This document shows, one piece after another, positions 18,857-27,954 of a stretch of DNA of 64,000 nucleotides. Both the position numbers and the translations under genes were made by a program. Each line of letters opens with the position of its first letter. The first letter of the stretch is position 1. Below the pieces are notes generated by a model that saw only the letters and a program-made list of their open reading frames with translations, made no database searches and had not been told where the DNA came from. Origin of the DNA: Micavibrio sp. (lineage in GTDB: Bacteria > Pseudomonadota > Alphaproteobacteria > Micavibrionales > Micavibrionaceae); assembly GCA_002695035.1 (NCBI GenBank), contig NZNU01000053.1, positions 24,340-88,339 of the forward strand. Direction: 5' to 3'.

Positions 18857-21800
18857 ATGACACACGCAACAGAACTCACCAAATATCACGATGAACCCCA
18901 AAGCGTTGATGCACTTCTGGCCTCACTGAGCTGGACTGATGCACAGGCCGATGCCACAACCAAAAGCGCAAGCTGGCTGATTGCCTCGGCACGGCAAATC
19001 CGCCGGAAACCGGGGGAGATAGAAACTTTCTTGCGCGAATACGGCCTGACCACTAATGAGGGAAAGGCTCTAATGACTTTGGCTGAGGCCTTGTTGCGCA
19101 TTCCTGATGCCGATACGGCAAATGCCCTTATCCGTGACAAAGTTGATTCGGCTGCTTGGCCGCGCACCAAAACTGATGACTGGATGCTTAAAGCTACCGC
19201 TTTGGGCCTGAACATCACACGGCGCACATTAAATTCTATTATCGGCAAGCTTGGCGAGCCAATGGTGAGAACCGCTGTTAAACAGGCCATGAAAATCATG
19301 GGACGGCAATTTGTCTTGGGGCGCACAATTGAAGAAGCGATTAAAAACGGCAGGGACTTTGAAAAACAGGGGTATATCCTGTCTTATGATATGCTGGGGG
19401 AAGGTGCACGTACCTTTGAAGATGCCGAAAAATATTATAAAGCATATGTCGATGCACTTGAAACACTGGGGCGCTATGATGCGCCGAAAGGCAGTGGAAT
19501 TTCTGTTAAATTATCCGCCCTGCATCCAAGATATGAGTTTTCCCACGAGACCCAATGCGTGCCATCCCTTACAGAGCAGTTAATAAATCTGTGCAGGATT
19601 GCCGCAAAGTCCAATTTACGCCTCACCGTGGATGCTGAAGAAGCCGACAGGCTGGAAACTTCTTTAAAAATTATTGCAGCCGTTGCTGCCGAGCCAAGCC
19701 TCGAAAACTGGGACGGTTTCGGTCTTGCAGTCCAAGCCTATCAGAAACGAGGGCTATCCGTCATAGACCGTGTTTTAGACATGGCTAAAAAAAGGAAAAA
19801 ACCGCTTCATATCCGCCTTGTTAAGGGGGCTTATTGGGACACCGAAATCAAACATGCCCAAAGTCTTGGGCTTCCTGACTACCCTGTGTTTACCCGTAAG
19901 CAGAATACAGACTTGTCTTATCTTGCCTGTGCCAAAAAAATGCTGGCCAATCGCAGCAACCTGATTTGCCTTTTCGGCACACATAATGCGCACACTATTG
20001 CCGCAGTGACACAGCTTGCGGGGGAAACACGCCATAATTTTGAACTGCAAAGACTGCATGGCATGGGCGAAAATCTCTATTCCGCCTTTATGAAAGACCA
20101 TCAGGATATTCCGGTGAGCGTGTATGCCCCTGTTGGCCGTCACGAGGAATTACTGGCCTATCTGGTCAGGCGTTTATTGGAAAATGGCGCAAACAGCTCT
20201 TTCGTTCACAAGATTTTTGATGAGGCTTATGAACCTGCCGAGCTTGCAAGCGATGTGATAGAAGACGTTAAAAATCACCCCCAAAAAAGACATCCCAAAA
20301 TTCCTAAACCCTCCGAAATCTACCAACTTCGTGAAAACTCGAAGGGTATGGATTTGAATGATCGGGATGTAATCGAAAAATTGCAAAAAGAGGTGCAAAA
20401 ATCCGTCTTTGATAAAAGCTTCACTTGTAAAGCTTTAACCTCGGGTATTTCAAACCCAGCAGGCGAACGCCATGCTATTTTAAATCCCGCAAACAGTGAT
20501 GATGTATTGGGTCATGTTGATTACACGGAAGGCCATATTGTTGATCATGCCTTTAAAATTGCCAAAAAAGCACAAACGTCATGGGAAAATACTCTTGCCG
20601 AAAAACGCGCGCAGATTCTCGAGCGCGCCGCTGATCTTTTGGAAGAGCGCATGGTTTACTTCATGGGAATTGCCGTGCGTGAGGCCGGAAAAACATGGGA
20701 CACTGCAGTTGACGAGGTGCGCGAAGCAGTGGATTTCTGTCGCTACTATGCCAAACAGGGACGACTGGAATTTGACGAGGGTGGAATTAAACTGCCCAGC
20801 ATAACGGGGGAAGAAAGTACGCTTACCCTTCACGGTCGCGGCATATGGGTTTGTATATCTCCGTGGAATTTTCCACTAGCTATATTTATGGGTCAGGTCG
20901 CAGCCGCGCTGATGGCAGGTAATGCGGTTATTGCAAAACCTGCGGAACAAACGCCCTTGATTGCGCATGAAGCTGTCAAACTTCTCCATGAGGCAGGTGT
21001 CCCTGAAGATGTTCTGCATTATTTACCAGGAGATGGCAATACAGGCGCGCGGATTACAAAACATCCCGATGTGGCGGGTGTGGCCTTTACCGGTTCAACC
21101 GATGTTGCACGCACTATTAACCGCACATTAGCAGAAAAAGAAGGCCCTATCGCACGCCTTATTGCTGAAACCGGCGGGATGAATGCAATGATGGTGGATT
21201 CATCCGCACTACCTGAACAGGTCATTGATGATGTCATTATTTCGGCATTCGGGTCAGCGGGGCAAAGATGTTCGGCACTTCGCGTTTTATGTATTCAGGA
21301 AGACGTTGCAGAGCGCACAATCCGCATGCTGCGTGGTGCCATGGAAGCCTTAAAAGTCAGCAACCCCTTTGATATATCCAGCGATATAGGTCCGGTCATT
21401 GATCGCGACGCACGCGACATACTTTATAAACATCTTAGCCGCATGAATGAGTATTCAAAAGTGATTGCCCGCGCACCACTTCAAGGCGGGCTGGATGAGC
21501 GAGGCATGTTTTTCGCGCCCATTGCTCTTCAGATCGAAGATCTGGACGCGTTGGCGCATGAAGTCTTCGGCCCTGTGCTTCACGTCCTTACCTATAAGAC
21601 AGGAAAGGAAGAGGAGTTAATAAAACGCCTCAATGAAAAAGGATACGGTCTGACCTTTGGTGTACATTCAAGAATAGAAAGCCATGTTCGCAAATTCACC
21701 AATTGCGCGGAAGTCGGTAACGCCTATGTTAACCGCTCGATCATCGGCGCGATTGTGGGGAGCCAGCCATTTGGCGGACGCGGACTGTCCGGTACAGGGC

Positions 21801-21910
21801 CAAAGGCAGGCGGGCCTTTCTACCTGCACGCATTCGCCACAGAAAAAGTTGTCACGGTCAATACGACCGCCTCTGGCGGAAACGCAATGCTTGTCTCACT
21901 TGATGATTAA
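18857..21910 (+). CDS. putA: Bifunctional proline dehydrogenase / P5C dehydrogenase
   Basis: Oxidises proline to glutamate in two steps. 1017 residues from the ATG at 18857; an upstream ATG at 18788 would add an atypical hydrophobic leader. The N-terminal half is the FAD proline dehydrogenase barrel (LSALHPRYE, RLVKGAYWDTE, LFGTHNAHT). The C-terminal half is an aldehyde dehydrogenase (AFTGSTDVAR, ETGGMNAM) with the catalytic Cys near residue 805 in SAGQRCSAL. The ribbon-helix-helix DNA-binding domain of E. coli PutA is absent, as in short PutAs, so it should not repress its own gene. Divergent from xseA. Confidence 0.97.
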   Translation: MTHATELTKYHDEPQSVDALLASLSWTDAQADATTKSASWLIASARQIRRKPGEIETFLREYGLTTNEGKALMTLAEALLRIPDADTANALIRDKVDSAAWPRTKTDDWMLKATALGLNITRRTLNSIIGKLGEPMVRTAVKQAMKIMGRQFVLGRTIEEAIKNGRDFEKQGYILSYDMLGEGARTFEDAEKYYKAYVDALETLGRYDAPKGSGISVKLSALHPRYEFSHETQCVPSLTEQLINLCRIAAKSNLRLTVDAEEADRLETSLKIIAAVAAEPSLENWDGFGLAVQAYQKRGLSVIDRVLDMAKKRKKPLHIRLVKGAYWDTEIKHAQSLGLPDYPVFTRKQNTDLSYLACAKKMLANRSNLICLFGTHNAHTIAAVTQLAGETRHNFELQRLHGMGENLYSAFMKDHQDIPVSVYAPVGRHEELLAYLVRRLLENGANSSFVHKIFDEAYEPAELASDVIEDVKNHPQKRHPKIPKPSEIYQLRENSKGMDLNDRDVIEKLQKEVQKSVFDKSFTCKALTSGISNPAGERHAILNPANSDDVLGHVDYTEGHIVDHAFKIAKKAQTSWENTLAEKRAQILERAADLLEERMVYFMGIAVREAGKTWDTAVDEVREAVDFCRYYAKQGRLEFDEGGIKLPSITGEESTLTLHGRGIWVCISPWNFPLAIFMGQVAAALMAGNAVIAKPAEQTPLIAHEAVKLLHEAGVPEDVLHYLPGDGNTGARITKHPDVAGVAFTGSTDVARTINRTLAEKEGPIARLIAETGGMNAMMVDSSALPEQVIDDVIISAFGSAGQRCSALRVLCIQEDVAERTIRMLRGAMEALKVSNPFDISSDIGPVIDRDARDILYKHLSRMNEYSKVIARAPLQGGLDERGMFFAPIALQIEDLDALAHEVFGPVLHVLTYKTGKEEELIKRLNEKGYGLTFGVHSRIESHVRKFTNCAEVGNAYVNRSIIGAIVGSQPFGGRGLSGTGPKAGGPFYLHAFATEKVVTVNTTASGGNAMLVSLDD

Positions 21911-21977
21911 ATAAATCAGGCCACAAGAAGATATTTACCCTTTGCTTAAAGGTCAGGGTATTTTATAACTGGCGCCT

Positions 21978-23255
21978 ATGAATATTTTACTCATCGGATC
22001 AGGCGGCAGGGAACATGCTTTGGCATGGAAACTGGCGCAGTCAAATCAATGTAGCTCCCTGCATGTCATTCCCGGAAGCGATGCCATCGGCATGGAAGAG
22101 AAAATCACCTGCCACGGCATTTCCATGGACAATGCGACTTTGGTCGAGTTTGCAGTAAACAATAAAATTTCTCTCGTTGTCATCGGCCCGGAAGCCCCTC
22201 TTGTTGCCGGACTGGCCGATGCGCTGCGCACCGCAGATATTCCCGTATTCGGGCCCTCTGCCGTTGCCGCTCAACTTGAAGGCTCAAAAGGGTTCATGAA
22301 GGATTTATGCGCCAAATACAATATTCCCACCGCTGATTATGCGCGCTTTACCAATAAAGATGCGGCGATAACCTATATAAAGGAAAAAGGTGCGCCAATC
22401 GTGGTCAAGGCTGATGGGCTTGCCGCCGGAAAAGGTGTGATTGTTGCAGAAAAAGAGAGTGAGGCTATTGCTGCCGTCAAAGATATGTTGTCGGGAAACA
22501 GTTTTGGTGATGCAGGGTCTTCTGTCGTAATTGAAGAGTTTCTAAACGGTGAAGAAGTCAGCTTTTTTGCTCTTGCAGATGGAAAAACTGTTCTGCCACT
22601 AACATCCGCCCAGGACCATAAACGTGCTTTTGATGGTGACACAGGCCCTAATACTGGCGGCATGGGAGCTTACTCCCCTGCGCGGGACGGTATCTGGTCT
22701 GATGAGCTGGCAAACAAGGTTATGACAGATATTATCGAGCCAACAGTGAGTGCTATGGCCGAAGAAGGGTGCCCCTTCACAGGCGTTTTATATGCCGGAT
22801 TGATGGTCAAAGACGGCAAGGCCAAGTTATTGGAATATAATGTGCGCTTTGGCGATCCTGAATGCCAACCCATTATGATGCGCCTTGATACGGATTTGGT
22901 CGATATCTTATGCGCCTGTGCACATGGAGATCTTTCTTCCCTGAAAGACAAGATAAACTGGAAAACAGATACTGCGATATGCGTAGTCATGGCCGCAAAG
23001 GGTTATCCGGGAGAATATTCGAAGAATACGGATATTACCCTTCCGGAAAAAAAACCAGACGGCACAAAAATATTTCATGCTGGCACAAAACATAACGAAT
23101 CGGGAAAATGGCTCTCCACAGGAGGGCGGGTGTTAGGTATCACGTCCCTTGCCCATGACAAGGAAACTGCCCGCCTGAAATCATACCAAGTCATTGATTC
23201 TATTGAATGGGATGAGGGTTTTTACCGAGCAGATATAGGTACGGCACGCGGCTAA
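21978..23255 (+). CDS. purD: Phosphoribosylamine-glycine ligase
   Basis: Second step of purine synthesis: joins glycine to phosphoribosylamine using ATP. 425 residues, the normal length. Begins MNILLIGSGGREHALAWKL and has the ATP-grasp motifs VVKADGLAAGKGVIVA, NTGGMGAYSPA and EYNVRFGDPECQ. It lies 67 bases downstream of putA in the same direction; a weak stem in between (TACCCT/AGGGTA followed by TTTT, about 21938-21963) might separate them. Confidence 0.98.
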   Translation: MNILLIGSGGREHALAWKLAQSNQCSSLHVIPGSDAIGMEEKITCHGISMDNATLVEFAVNNKISLVVIGPEAPLVAGLADALRTADIPVFGPSAVAAQLEGSKGFMKDLCAKYNIPTADYARFTNKDAAITYIKEKGAPIVVKADGLAAGKGVIVAEKESEAIAAVKDMLSGNSFGDAGSSVVIEEFLNGEEVSFFALADGKTVLPLTSAQDHKRAFDGDTGPNTGGMGAYSPARDGIWSDELANKVMTDIIEPTVSAMAEEGCPFTGVLYAGLMVKDGKAKLLEYNVRFGDPECQPIMMRLDTDLVDILCACAHGDLSSLKDKINWKTDTAICVVMAAKGYPGEYSKNTDITLPEKKPDGTKIFHAGTKHNESGKWLSTGGRVLGITSLAHDKETARLKSYQVIDSIEWDEGFYRADIGTARG

Positions 23256-23288
23256 ATTCTGCCTCCAAAGGTTAAAAAGTGGTTAAAA

Positions 23289-23317
23289 TATGACAAATGC
23301 GTTTTCTTTGTGTCATA
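23289..23317. repeat. Inverted repeat upstream of the EAL gene
   Basis: TATGACA (23289-23295) and TGTCATA (23311-23317) are perfect inverted copies 15 bases apart, 26 bases before the start of the EAL gene. No T-tract follows, so an operator is more likely than a terminator. Regulator unknown. Confidence 0.3.
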
Positions 23318-23342
23318 CTTAGGAAAGTGAAAGGGAAAATGC

Positions 23343-24113
23343 ATGTCATATGATTTCGAAAAAGTTGATTTTTCAAAGCTTTCCGGCCGCAAAGAGCGCG
23401 GTTATGAAGGGTTTATTTATGCCCAGCCCATCAGGGACTATGAAAATTCCGATATTCATAAATTCGAAATTTTAACGCGTTTTAACGTCGATTTTGTCAA
23501 AGACCCCGGTGTCATTGAACGTATTTTTCAGGAATTAGAGAAAACCGGTGAAATTATCGATCACGATCTGGACGTTATGCGACGTGCGCATATGGCCCTT
23601 TCATATGTCAGGACACTAAACGGCTCTGACAACCTCCCTGAAATGGCGGTCAATATTTCCCCGAAAACACTCAGTTCTCCAAAATTTGCTGCTGCATTAC
23701 TCTCCATGAAAGAGGATGACCCTTTCATTTTGGATAAAATGATCGTTGAAATCACAGAACGGTATGATTTTGACAATGAAGATATTGCTTTTGAAAACTG
23801 TCAGCTAATCAAATCTACAGGACTTAGAATAGCACAAGATGATTACCCGCTTGGACGGTGCGCTGCCATTCACAGCAAACGCATAGCCCCGCTGGTCGAC
23901 ATTATAAAGATGGAGGTTGGCCGTATTCCCTCACTAAAAGCAACAGCACGTATGGCTTTTGACCCGGAGAGATGCTTGAAAGTGGAAGAACGCATAGAGA
24001 CTATTGCCCATGAAGAGGGTGCAATCAGACGCGGTGCAGGACAAGGTCAGGGCTTCTTTTATGGTCGTCCTATGCCTATTAAGTCCTCTTTGGAGGCTCT
24101 TGCTTCAGCGTAG
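23343..24113 (+). CDS. Stand-alone divergent EAL-domain protein
   Basis: 256 residues, essentially one EAL domain without sensor, GGDEF or membrane parts. The motifs are recognisable but altered: EILTR for EALLR, VNISPKTL for the Asn-containing strand, VEITER for the ELTE segment, DDYPLGRCAAI for DDFGTGYSSL, IIKMEV for the IKID lysine strand, ERIET for EGVET and QGFFYGRPMP for QGYLFGKP. Most metal and catalytic acids seem retained, so either weak phosphodiesterase or c-di-GMP receptor roles are possible. AAGGG precedes the ATG. An inverted repeat lies just upstream. Confidence 0.85.
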   Translation: MSYDFEKVDFSKLSGRKERGYEGFIYAQPIRDYENSDIHKFEILTRFNVDFVKDPGVIERIFQELEKTGEIIDHDLDVMRRAHMALSYVRTLNGSDNLPEMAVNISPKTLSSPKFAAALLSMKEDDPFILDKMIVEITERYDFDNEDIAFENCQLIKSTGLRIAQDDYPLGRCAAIHSKRIAPLVDIIKMEVGRIPSLKATARMAFDPERCLKVEERIETIAHEEGAIRRGAGQGQGFFYGRPMPIKSSLEALASA

Positions 24114-24569
24114 TTTTCTTTTTTTCTTAAAAAATTCGGTCAATATCTGACCGCATTCGTCACTCATTAAATCGGAAACCACTTGAGGTTTGTGGTGCAG
24201 TTGGCTGTGCTCATACAAACAAGGCCCGCTGATTACCCCCCCGCTTTTTGGATCTGATGCGCCGATATAAAGCGTATTTATACGCGCATAAGAAATTGCC
24301 GCCGCACACATAGGACATGGCTCAAGCGTTACATACAAATCATATTCAGGTAGCCTTTGTACGCCCAGTTTTTCGCAATGCTGCCTGATAACCAGCATTT
24401 CAGCATGTGCCGTTGGGTCGGCCAGTTCACGGGTCCTGTTTCCCGCCTGCGCCACAATTTTACCGGTATCCCGCTCTACCAGAACGGCACCAATTGGCAC
24501 CTCATCTCGGGCAATACATGAATTTGCCTCTTCCAATGCGCTGTGCATATAGGTTATCTTCTCATCCAT
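24105..24569 (-). CDS. tadA: tRNA-specific adenosine deaminase
   Basis: Converts adenosine 34 to inosine in the tRNA-Arg anticodon. The zinc and catalytic motifs are HAEMLVIRQ and PCPMCAAAIS. Two starts are possible: the ATG at 24569 (154 residues) or at 24548 (147 residues, MHSALEEAN), the latter closer to the family start and preceded by GAGAAG; an ATG at 24629 is inside the divergent gene and unlikely. It converges with the EAL gene, overlapping its 3' end by 9 bases. Confidence 0.95.
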   Translation of the reverse strand: MDEKITYMHSALEEANSCIARDEVPIGAVLVERDTGKIVAQAGNRTRELADPTAHAEMLVIRQHCEKLGVQRLPEYDLYVTLEPCPMCAAAISYARINTLYIGASDPKSGGVISGPCLYEHSQLHHKPQVVSDLMSDECGQILTEFFKKKRKLR

Positions 24570-25326
24570 GACACAAGATGTATCCGAAAACGAACACAAA
24601 AAAAAGGGGCAGCGCATTGCCAAGGTCATTGCTCATGCCGGTCTTTGCTCGCGCCGCGACGCAGAGGGCTGGATAGAGCAGGGGCGTGTCGTGCTTAACG
24701 GGTCCGTTCTCGATACGCCTGCAACACTTGTCACCGACAAAGATAATATCGTTGTGGACGGAAAGCCTTTGCCGAAAGCCAACGCGACACGTCTATTCCT
24801 CTATCATAAACCTGTAGGGCTGGTCACAACCCATAAGGACGAGCTGGGCCGCGAAACGGTTTTTGATACCCTGCCTAAAAACCTGCCAAGAGTGATAAGC
24901 GTTGGACGACTCGATTTAAATTCCGAAGGGCTGTTACTTTTGACGACGGATGGCGAATTATCGCGTTATCTTGAACTTCCCTCAACAGGGTGGAGCAGAA
25001 GATACCGCGTCCGCGTCTTTGGTGATATCAACAAAGACAAGCTGGATAGCCTTAAAGGCGGCATTGAGGTGGATGGCATTAAATATGGCTCGATTGATGT
25101 CAAAATTGAATCCGACAAAGGTATGAATGCCTGGCTGATCGTAACCCTTAAAGAAGGTAAAAACCGTGAAATCAGACGTGTCATGGAAGCAATTGATTTG
25201 AAAGTAAACCGCCTCATCAGATTATCTTACGGCCCGTTCCAGCTTGGACGGCTTGCGCGCGGTAATGTGAAAGAAATACATCGTGAAATTTTGGAAAACC
25301 AGATGCCGGGATTTTTCAAAGCATGA
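24568..25326 (+). CDS. RsuA/RluB-family rRNA pseudouridine synthase
   Basis: 252 residues. The N-terminal S4 RNA-binding domain (RIAKVIAHAGLCSRRDAEGW) is followed by the RsuA-type catalytic domain with GRLDLNSEGLLLLTTDG containing the catalytic Asp, and NREIRRVMEAIDLKVNRLIR near the end. It most resembles RluB, which modifies 23S rRNA, but the exact target cannot be read from sequence. Its ATG shares the CATG at 24567-24570 with a possible tadA start on the other strand. It overlaps rsmD by 4 bases. Confidence 0.93.
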   Translation: MTQDVSENEHKKKGQRIAKVIAHAGLCSRRDAEGWIEQGRVVLNGSVLDTPATLVTDKDNIVVDGKPLPKANATRLFLYHKPVGLVTTHKDELGRETVFDTLPKNLPRVISVGRLDLNSEGLLLLTTDGELSRYLELPSTGWSRRYRVRVFGDINKDKLDSLKGGIEVDGIKYGSIDVKIESDKGMNAWLIVTLKEGKNREIRRVMEAIDLKVNRLIRLSYGPFQLGRLARGNVKEIHREILENQMPGFFKA

Positions 25327-25874
25327 GAATCACAAGTGGCGAATATGGCGGACGCAAGTTAAGCGAGCCGAAAGGTAATGCTATCCGCCCGACGTCAGAT
25401 AAGGTTCGGCAAGCCATTTTTAATATGCTCGGCGCACGCATGGATATTGAGGGGGCGACTGTAATAGACTTATTTTGCGGAACGGGCGCTTTATCATTTG
25501 AAGCCCTTTCCCGCGGTGCGCTGCATGCGACATTATGCGATATCAGCGCAGCATCGCTTAAACTGGCAAAAGAAAACGCGGCGCTTATCGGGGCAATGGA
25601 AAGGTGCACATTCATAAAGGCGGATGCCTCTAAAGGATTTGACAAAAAACCAGATCAAGAGCCGGTCAATCTTGTCTTTTGCGACCCTCCTTATGATAAG
25701 GGTTTATCCGAAAAAGCGTTGAAAGCACTCCACGACAAAAACTATCTGATAGAGGGGTGCATAATCGTGGCAGAGTCTGAAAAAAATCTGGATTACTCAT
25801 TGCCGGAATTCAAAATTCTGACAGAAAAAACCTATGGCGACACAAAAATAGTTTTATTGGAATACACATTATGA
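25323..25874 (+). CDS. rsmD: 16S rRNA (guanine966-N2)-methyltransferase
   Basis: 183 residues, SAM-dependent. It starts MRITSGEYGGRKL and has RPTSDKVRQAIFNML, the SAM-binding VIDLFCGTGALSFEAL and the catalytic DPPY motif (CDPPYDKGL). The ATG overlaps the stop of the upstream pseudouridine synthase gene, and the 3' end overlaps the next gene by 4 bases, so three genes are translationally linked. Both modification enzymes act on rRNA, which fits the pairing. Confidence 0.96.
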   Translation: MRITSGEYGGRKLSEPKGNAIRPTSDKVRQAIFNMLGARMDIEGATVIDLFCGTGALSFEALSRGALHATLCDISAASLKLAKENAALIGAMERCTFIKADASKGFDKKPDQEPVNLVFCDPPYDKGLSEKALKALHDKNYLIEGCIIVAESEKNLDYSLPEFKILTEKTYGDTKIVLLEYTL

Positions 25875-26542
25875 GCTTCGAAGATAATATAGCCTACATC
25901 ACATCAAGAATGACCAAAGTGGCAAAGCACTGGGGCATGGATAAACCCGATACAAACATTATCGCTGTTGCGAAAAAACAGCTCCCTTCTAAAATTAAAG
26001 AGAGTCTACAATGCGGCCACAGACTCTATGGTGAAAACCGCGTACAGGACGCTTATAAAGTCTGGAACGAGAAGGGTGGATTCAAACGCGACTTCAAGGA
26101 TATCGAACTGCATTTGATAGGTCCATTACAGTCAAACAAGGCCAAAGAAGCGGTTGCTCTGTTTGACTGCATTGAAACACTTGACCGCGAAAAACTGGCG
26201 GATGCTTTGAAGGCTGAAATTGAAAAACAAGGACGGCAAGTTAAAATCCTCGTTCAGGTAAACACAGGCGAAGAAGACCAGAAAGCAGGTGTTTTACCGA
26301 AAGACCTGGACAAGCTCCTTGCCCATTGCCGCGATATTGGGTTGGAGGTGAGAGGCTTGATGTGCATTCCGCCCGTCGAAGAGCCTGCAGGCCTGCATTT
26401 CTCATTCTTAAAAGAACTTGCCGAGCGTCACAATCTACAAGAGACCAGTATGGGTATGTCAGGTGATTTTGAAAAAGCTGTCCCTCTTAATCCTACATAT
26501 TTGCGCATAGGAACGGCACTTTTTGGTGAACGCTTGAATTAA
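25871..26542 (+). CDS. YggS/PLPBP-family pyridoxal-phosphate homeostasis protein
   Basis: 223 residues, one TIM-barrel PLP-binding domain. The PLP lysine lies in IIAVAKKQLP, followed by LYGENRVQDA, LHLIGPLQSNKA, VQVNTGEEDQKAG and TYLRIGTALFGER. The family stabilises the vitamin B6 pool and has no known catalytic activity. The GMSGDFEKAV segment replaces the usual GMSxDFxxAI. Third gene of the pseudouridine synthase-rsmD-yggS run. Confidence 0.95.
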   Translation: MSFEDNIAYITSRMTKVAKHWGMDKPDTNIIAVAKKQLPSKIKESLQCGHRLYGENRVQDAYKVWNEKGGFKRDFKDIELHLIGPLQSNKAKEAVALFDCIETLDREKLADALKAEIEKQGRQVKILVQVNTGEEDQKAGVLPKDLDKLLAHCRDIGLEVRGLMCIPPVEEPAGLHFSFLKELAERHNLQETSMGMSGDFEKAVPLNPTYLRIGTALFGERLN

Positions 26543-26555
26543 TCCGGAAGGTTAT

Positions 26556-27263
26556 CTATCCGTTATAACGCGCCTGATTATTATGTTGCAGGCCAGAGTA
26601 TCCAGTATTACGTGCAGTTTTCCCATGTCCCAGATCGGCAAAGGCCATTGCGCTGCCCAGCTCAGCCGTGGCTGGTGAATCTGACTGGTTTAATGCAGCC
26701 GCTAATTTTACTTCGGGGGTGTCTTTCAACACAGGTTGTGCAACCGCACTGTTTTTTGGTACATAACTCAACCCCTCGCCACGCGCCAGTGAAAGGGCAT
26801 GGCCTTCGAAACTTTTGCCTGTTTCATATTCAACCACAGTGTTAACGGCGGCACTTGCCGCACCTAAAGGCCCGCCAAACACAGCGCCACCAATCATTGA
26901 GGAAATAGGTTTTATCGTGTCCCCTGTGATAGAGCGATAAGCAAGGTTTACAAGCGGTATATGCTGCAGAGGGTTTACCATATCAATTAGATCGCCAAAT
27001 CCAAATTCATTAGCAGAGGCTTCATCCGCACTTTGGGTAGGAGCATAAGCGTTTGCGGAAGCAGGAGGTCGCGCGCTTGCTGAAGACGCATTCAAGCCGG
27101 ACTGGATATTTTCTGCTATTGCTTCTTTTGCATTTGACGGCTTTTCCCAAACTGGCACAGAGCCACCCATACGGTCATTATGCCCGCCGCGCTGAGCGAA
27201 CACCTTCTGCTGCTGATGCTGCACCGTCTTTGTGTAACTGGCTGTTGAACCTAAAGCCTGCAT
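26556..27263 (-). CDS. Uncharacterised alphaproteobacterial protein
   Basis: 235 residues. The N-terminal about 90 residues are low-complexity (Ala, Ser, Gln, Pro). The middle (about 93-160) is ordered: GFGDLIDMVNPLQHIPLVN, AYRSITGDTIKP, then a Gly/Ala-rich stretch (MIGGAVFGGPLGAASAAVN) that could be a membrane hairpin. The rest is again low-complexity. The central pattern looks conserved, but I cannot name it. Divergent from the winged-helix gene and convergent with yggS. Confidence 0.7.
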   Translation of the reverse strand: MQALGSTASYTKTVQHQQQKVFAQRGGHNDRMGGSVPVWEKPSNAKEAIAENIQSGLNASSASARPPASANAYAPTQSADEASANEFGFGDLIDMVNPLQHIPLVNLAYRSITGDTIKPISSMIGGAVFGGPLGAASAAVNTVVEYETGKSFEGHALSLARGEGLSYVPKNSAVAQPVLKDTPEVKLAAALNQSDSPATAELGSAMAFADLGHGKTARNTGYSGLQHNNQARYNG

Positions 27264-27384
27264 TAATTCCCTTTTTATCCCTGTTTTTAAAAATCTGTCA
27301 CAATGATCTTTTGCAAAACCCGTGCCAAAACCCGCCTTTTTTGCTAATCTTTATGAGAAAACAACAGTTTCGGGGTTGGAAGAT

Positions 27385-27954
27385 ATGGCAATTTCATTTC
27401 ATGCATCACTACAAAGCAACGCAGCTAAACATATAATTACCGAACAGGAACAATATCTTAAGGCTCATGGCATTGATTTTTCCAGTGATGAAAACTCAGA
27501 CATTATCTTAAAGGAGCGCGATAATGGAATTAGCCTGTGCCATGCGGGGCAGACTATACAGTTTTTCGATAAGCCTGTTAAAGTTGGACAAATTATAGAT
27601 AGCCTGCTCAGAGTGAAAAAAACTCTTCGCAATGAAGCCGAAAAGTCGAAAATCCTATATCTACAAAATATTGCCTTTAACCCCTTTGAGATGAGCCTTC
27701 GCACCGCATCCGAAACGGATATCCACCTGACTGAAAAAGAGCGTGATTTTCTATTGGCACTTTATGAGGCAGAGGACAAAACCCTATCCCGCTCCCGACT
27801 GCTTCAAAAGGTTTGGGAATACGCAGATGGTGTTGAGACACACACGCTGGAGACACATGTTTATCGTTTAAGACAAAAGCTGGAAAATGCCGGGTTTAAA
27901 AAAGAACCGCTGGTTACAACCGAAAATGGTTACAGGCTGATTACAGACATTTAA
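27385..27954 (+). CDS. Winged-helix protein with degenerate receiver-like N-terminus
   Basis: 189 residues from the ATG at 27385, which has GGAAGAT just upstream; a start 21 codons earlier lacks this. The C-terminal about 85 residues are an OmpR/PhoB DNA-binding domain (LTEKERDFLLALYE, LLQKVWEYADGVETHTLETHVYRLRQKL, TTENGYRLI). The N-terminal half ends FFDKPVKVGQIIDSLLR, like the Lys-Pro switch end of a receiver, but I find no phosphoacceptor Asp or acidic pocket. It is therefore likely a phosphorylation-independent regulator. No histidine kinase is adjacent. Its stop overlaps the PBP1A stop in TTAA. Confidence 0.85.
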   Translation: MAISFHASLQSNAAKHIITEQEQYLKAHGIDFSSDENSDIILKERDNGISLCHAGQTIQFFDKPVKVGQIIDSLLRVKKTLRNEAEKSKILYLQNIAFNPFEMSLRTASETDIHLTEKERDFLLALYEAEDKTLSRSRLLQKVWEYADGVETHTLETHVYRLRQKLENAGFKKEPLVTTENGYRLITDI

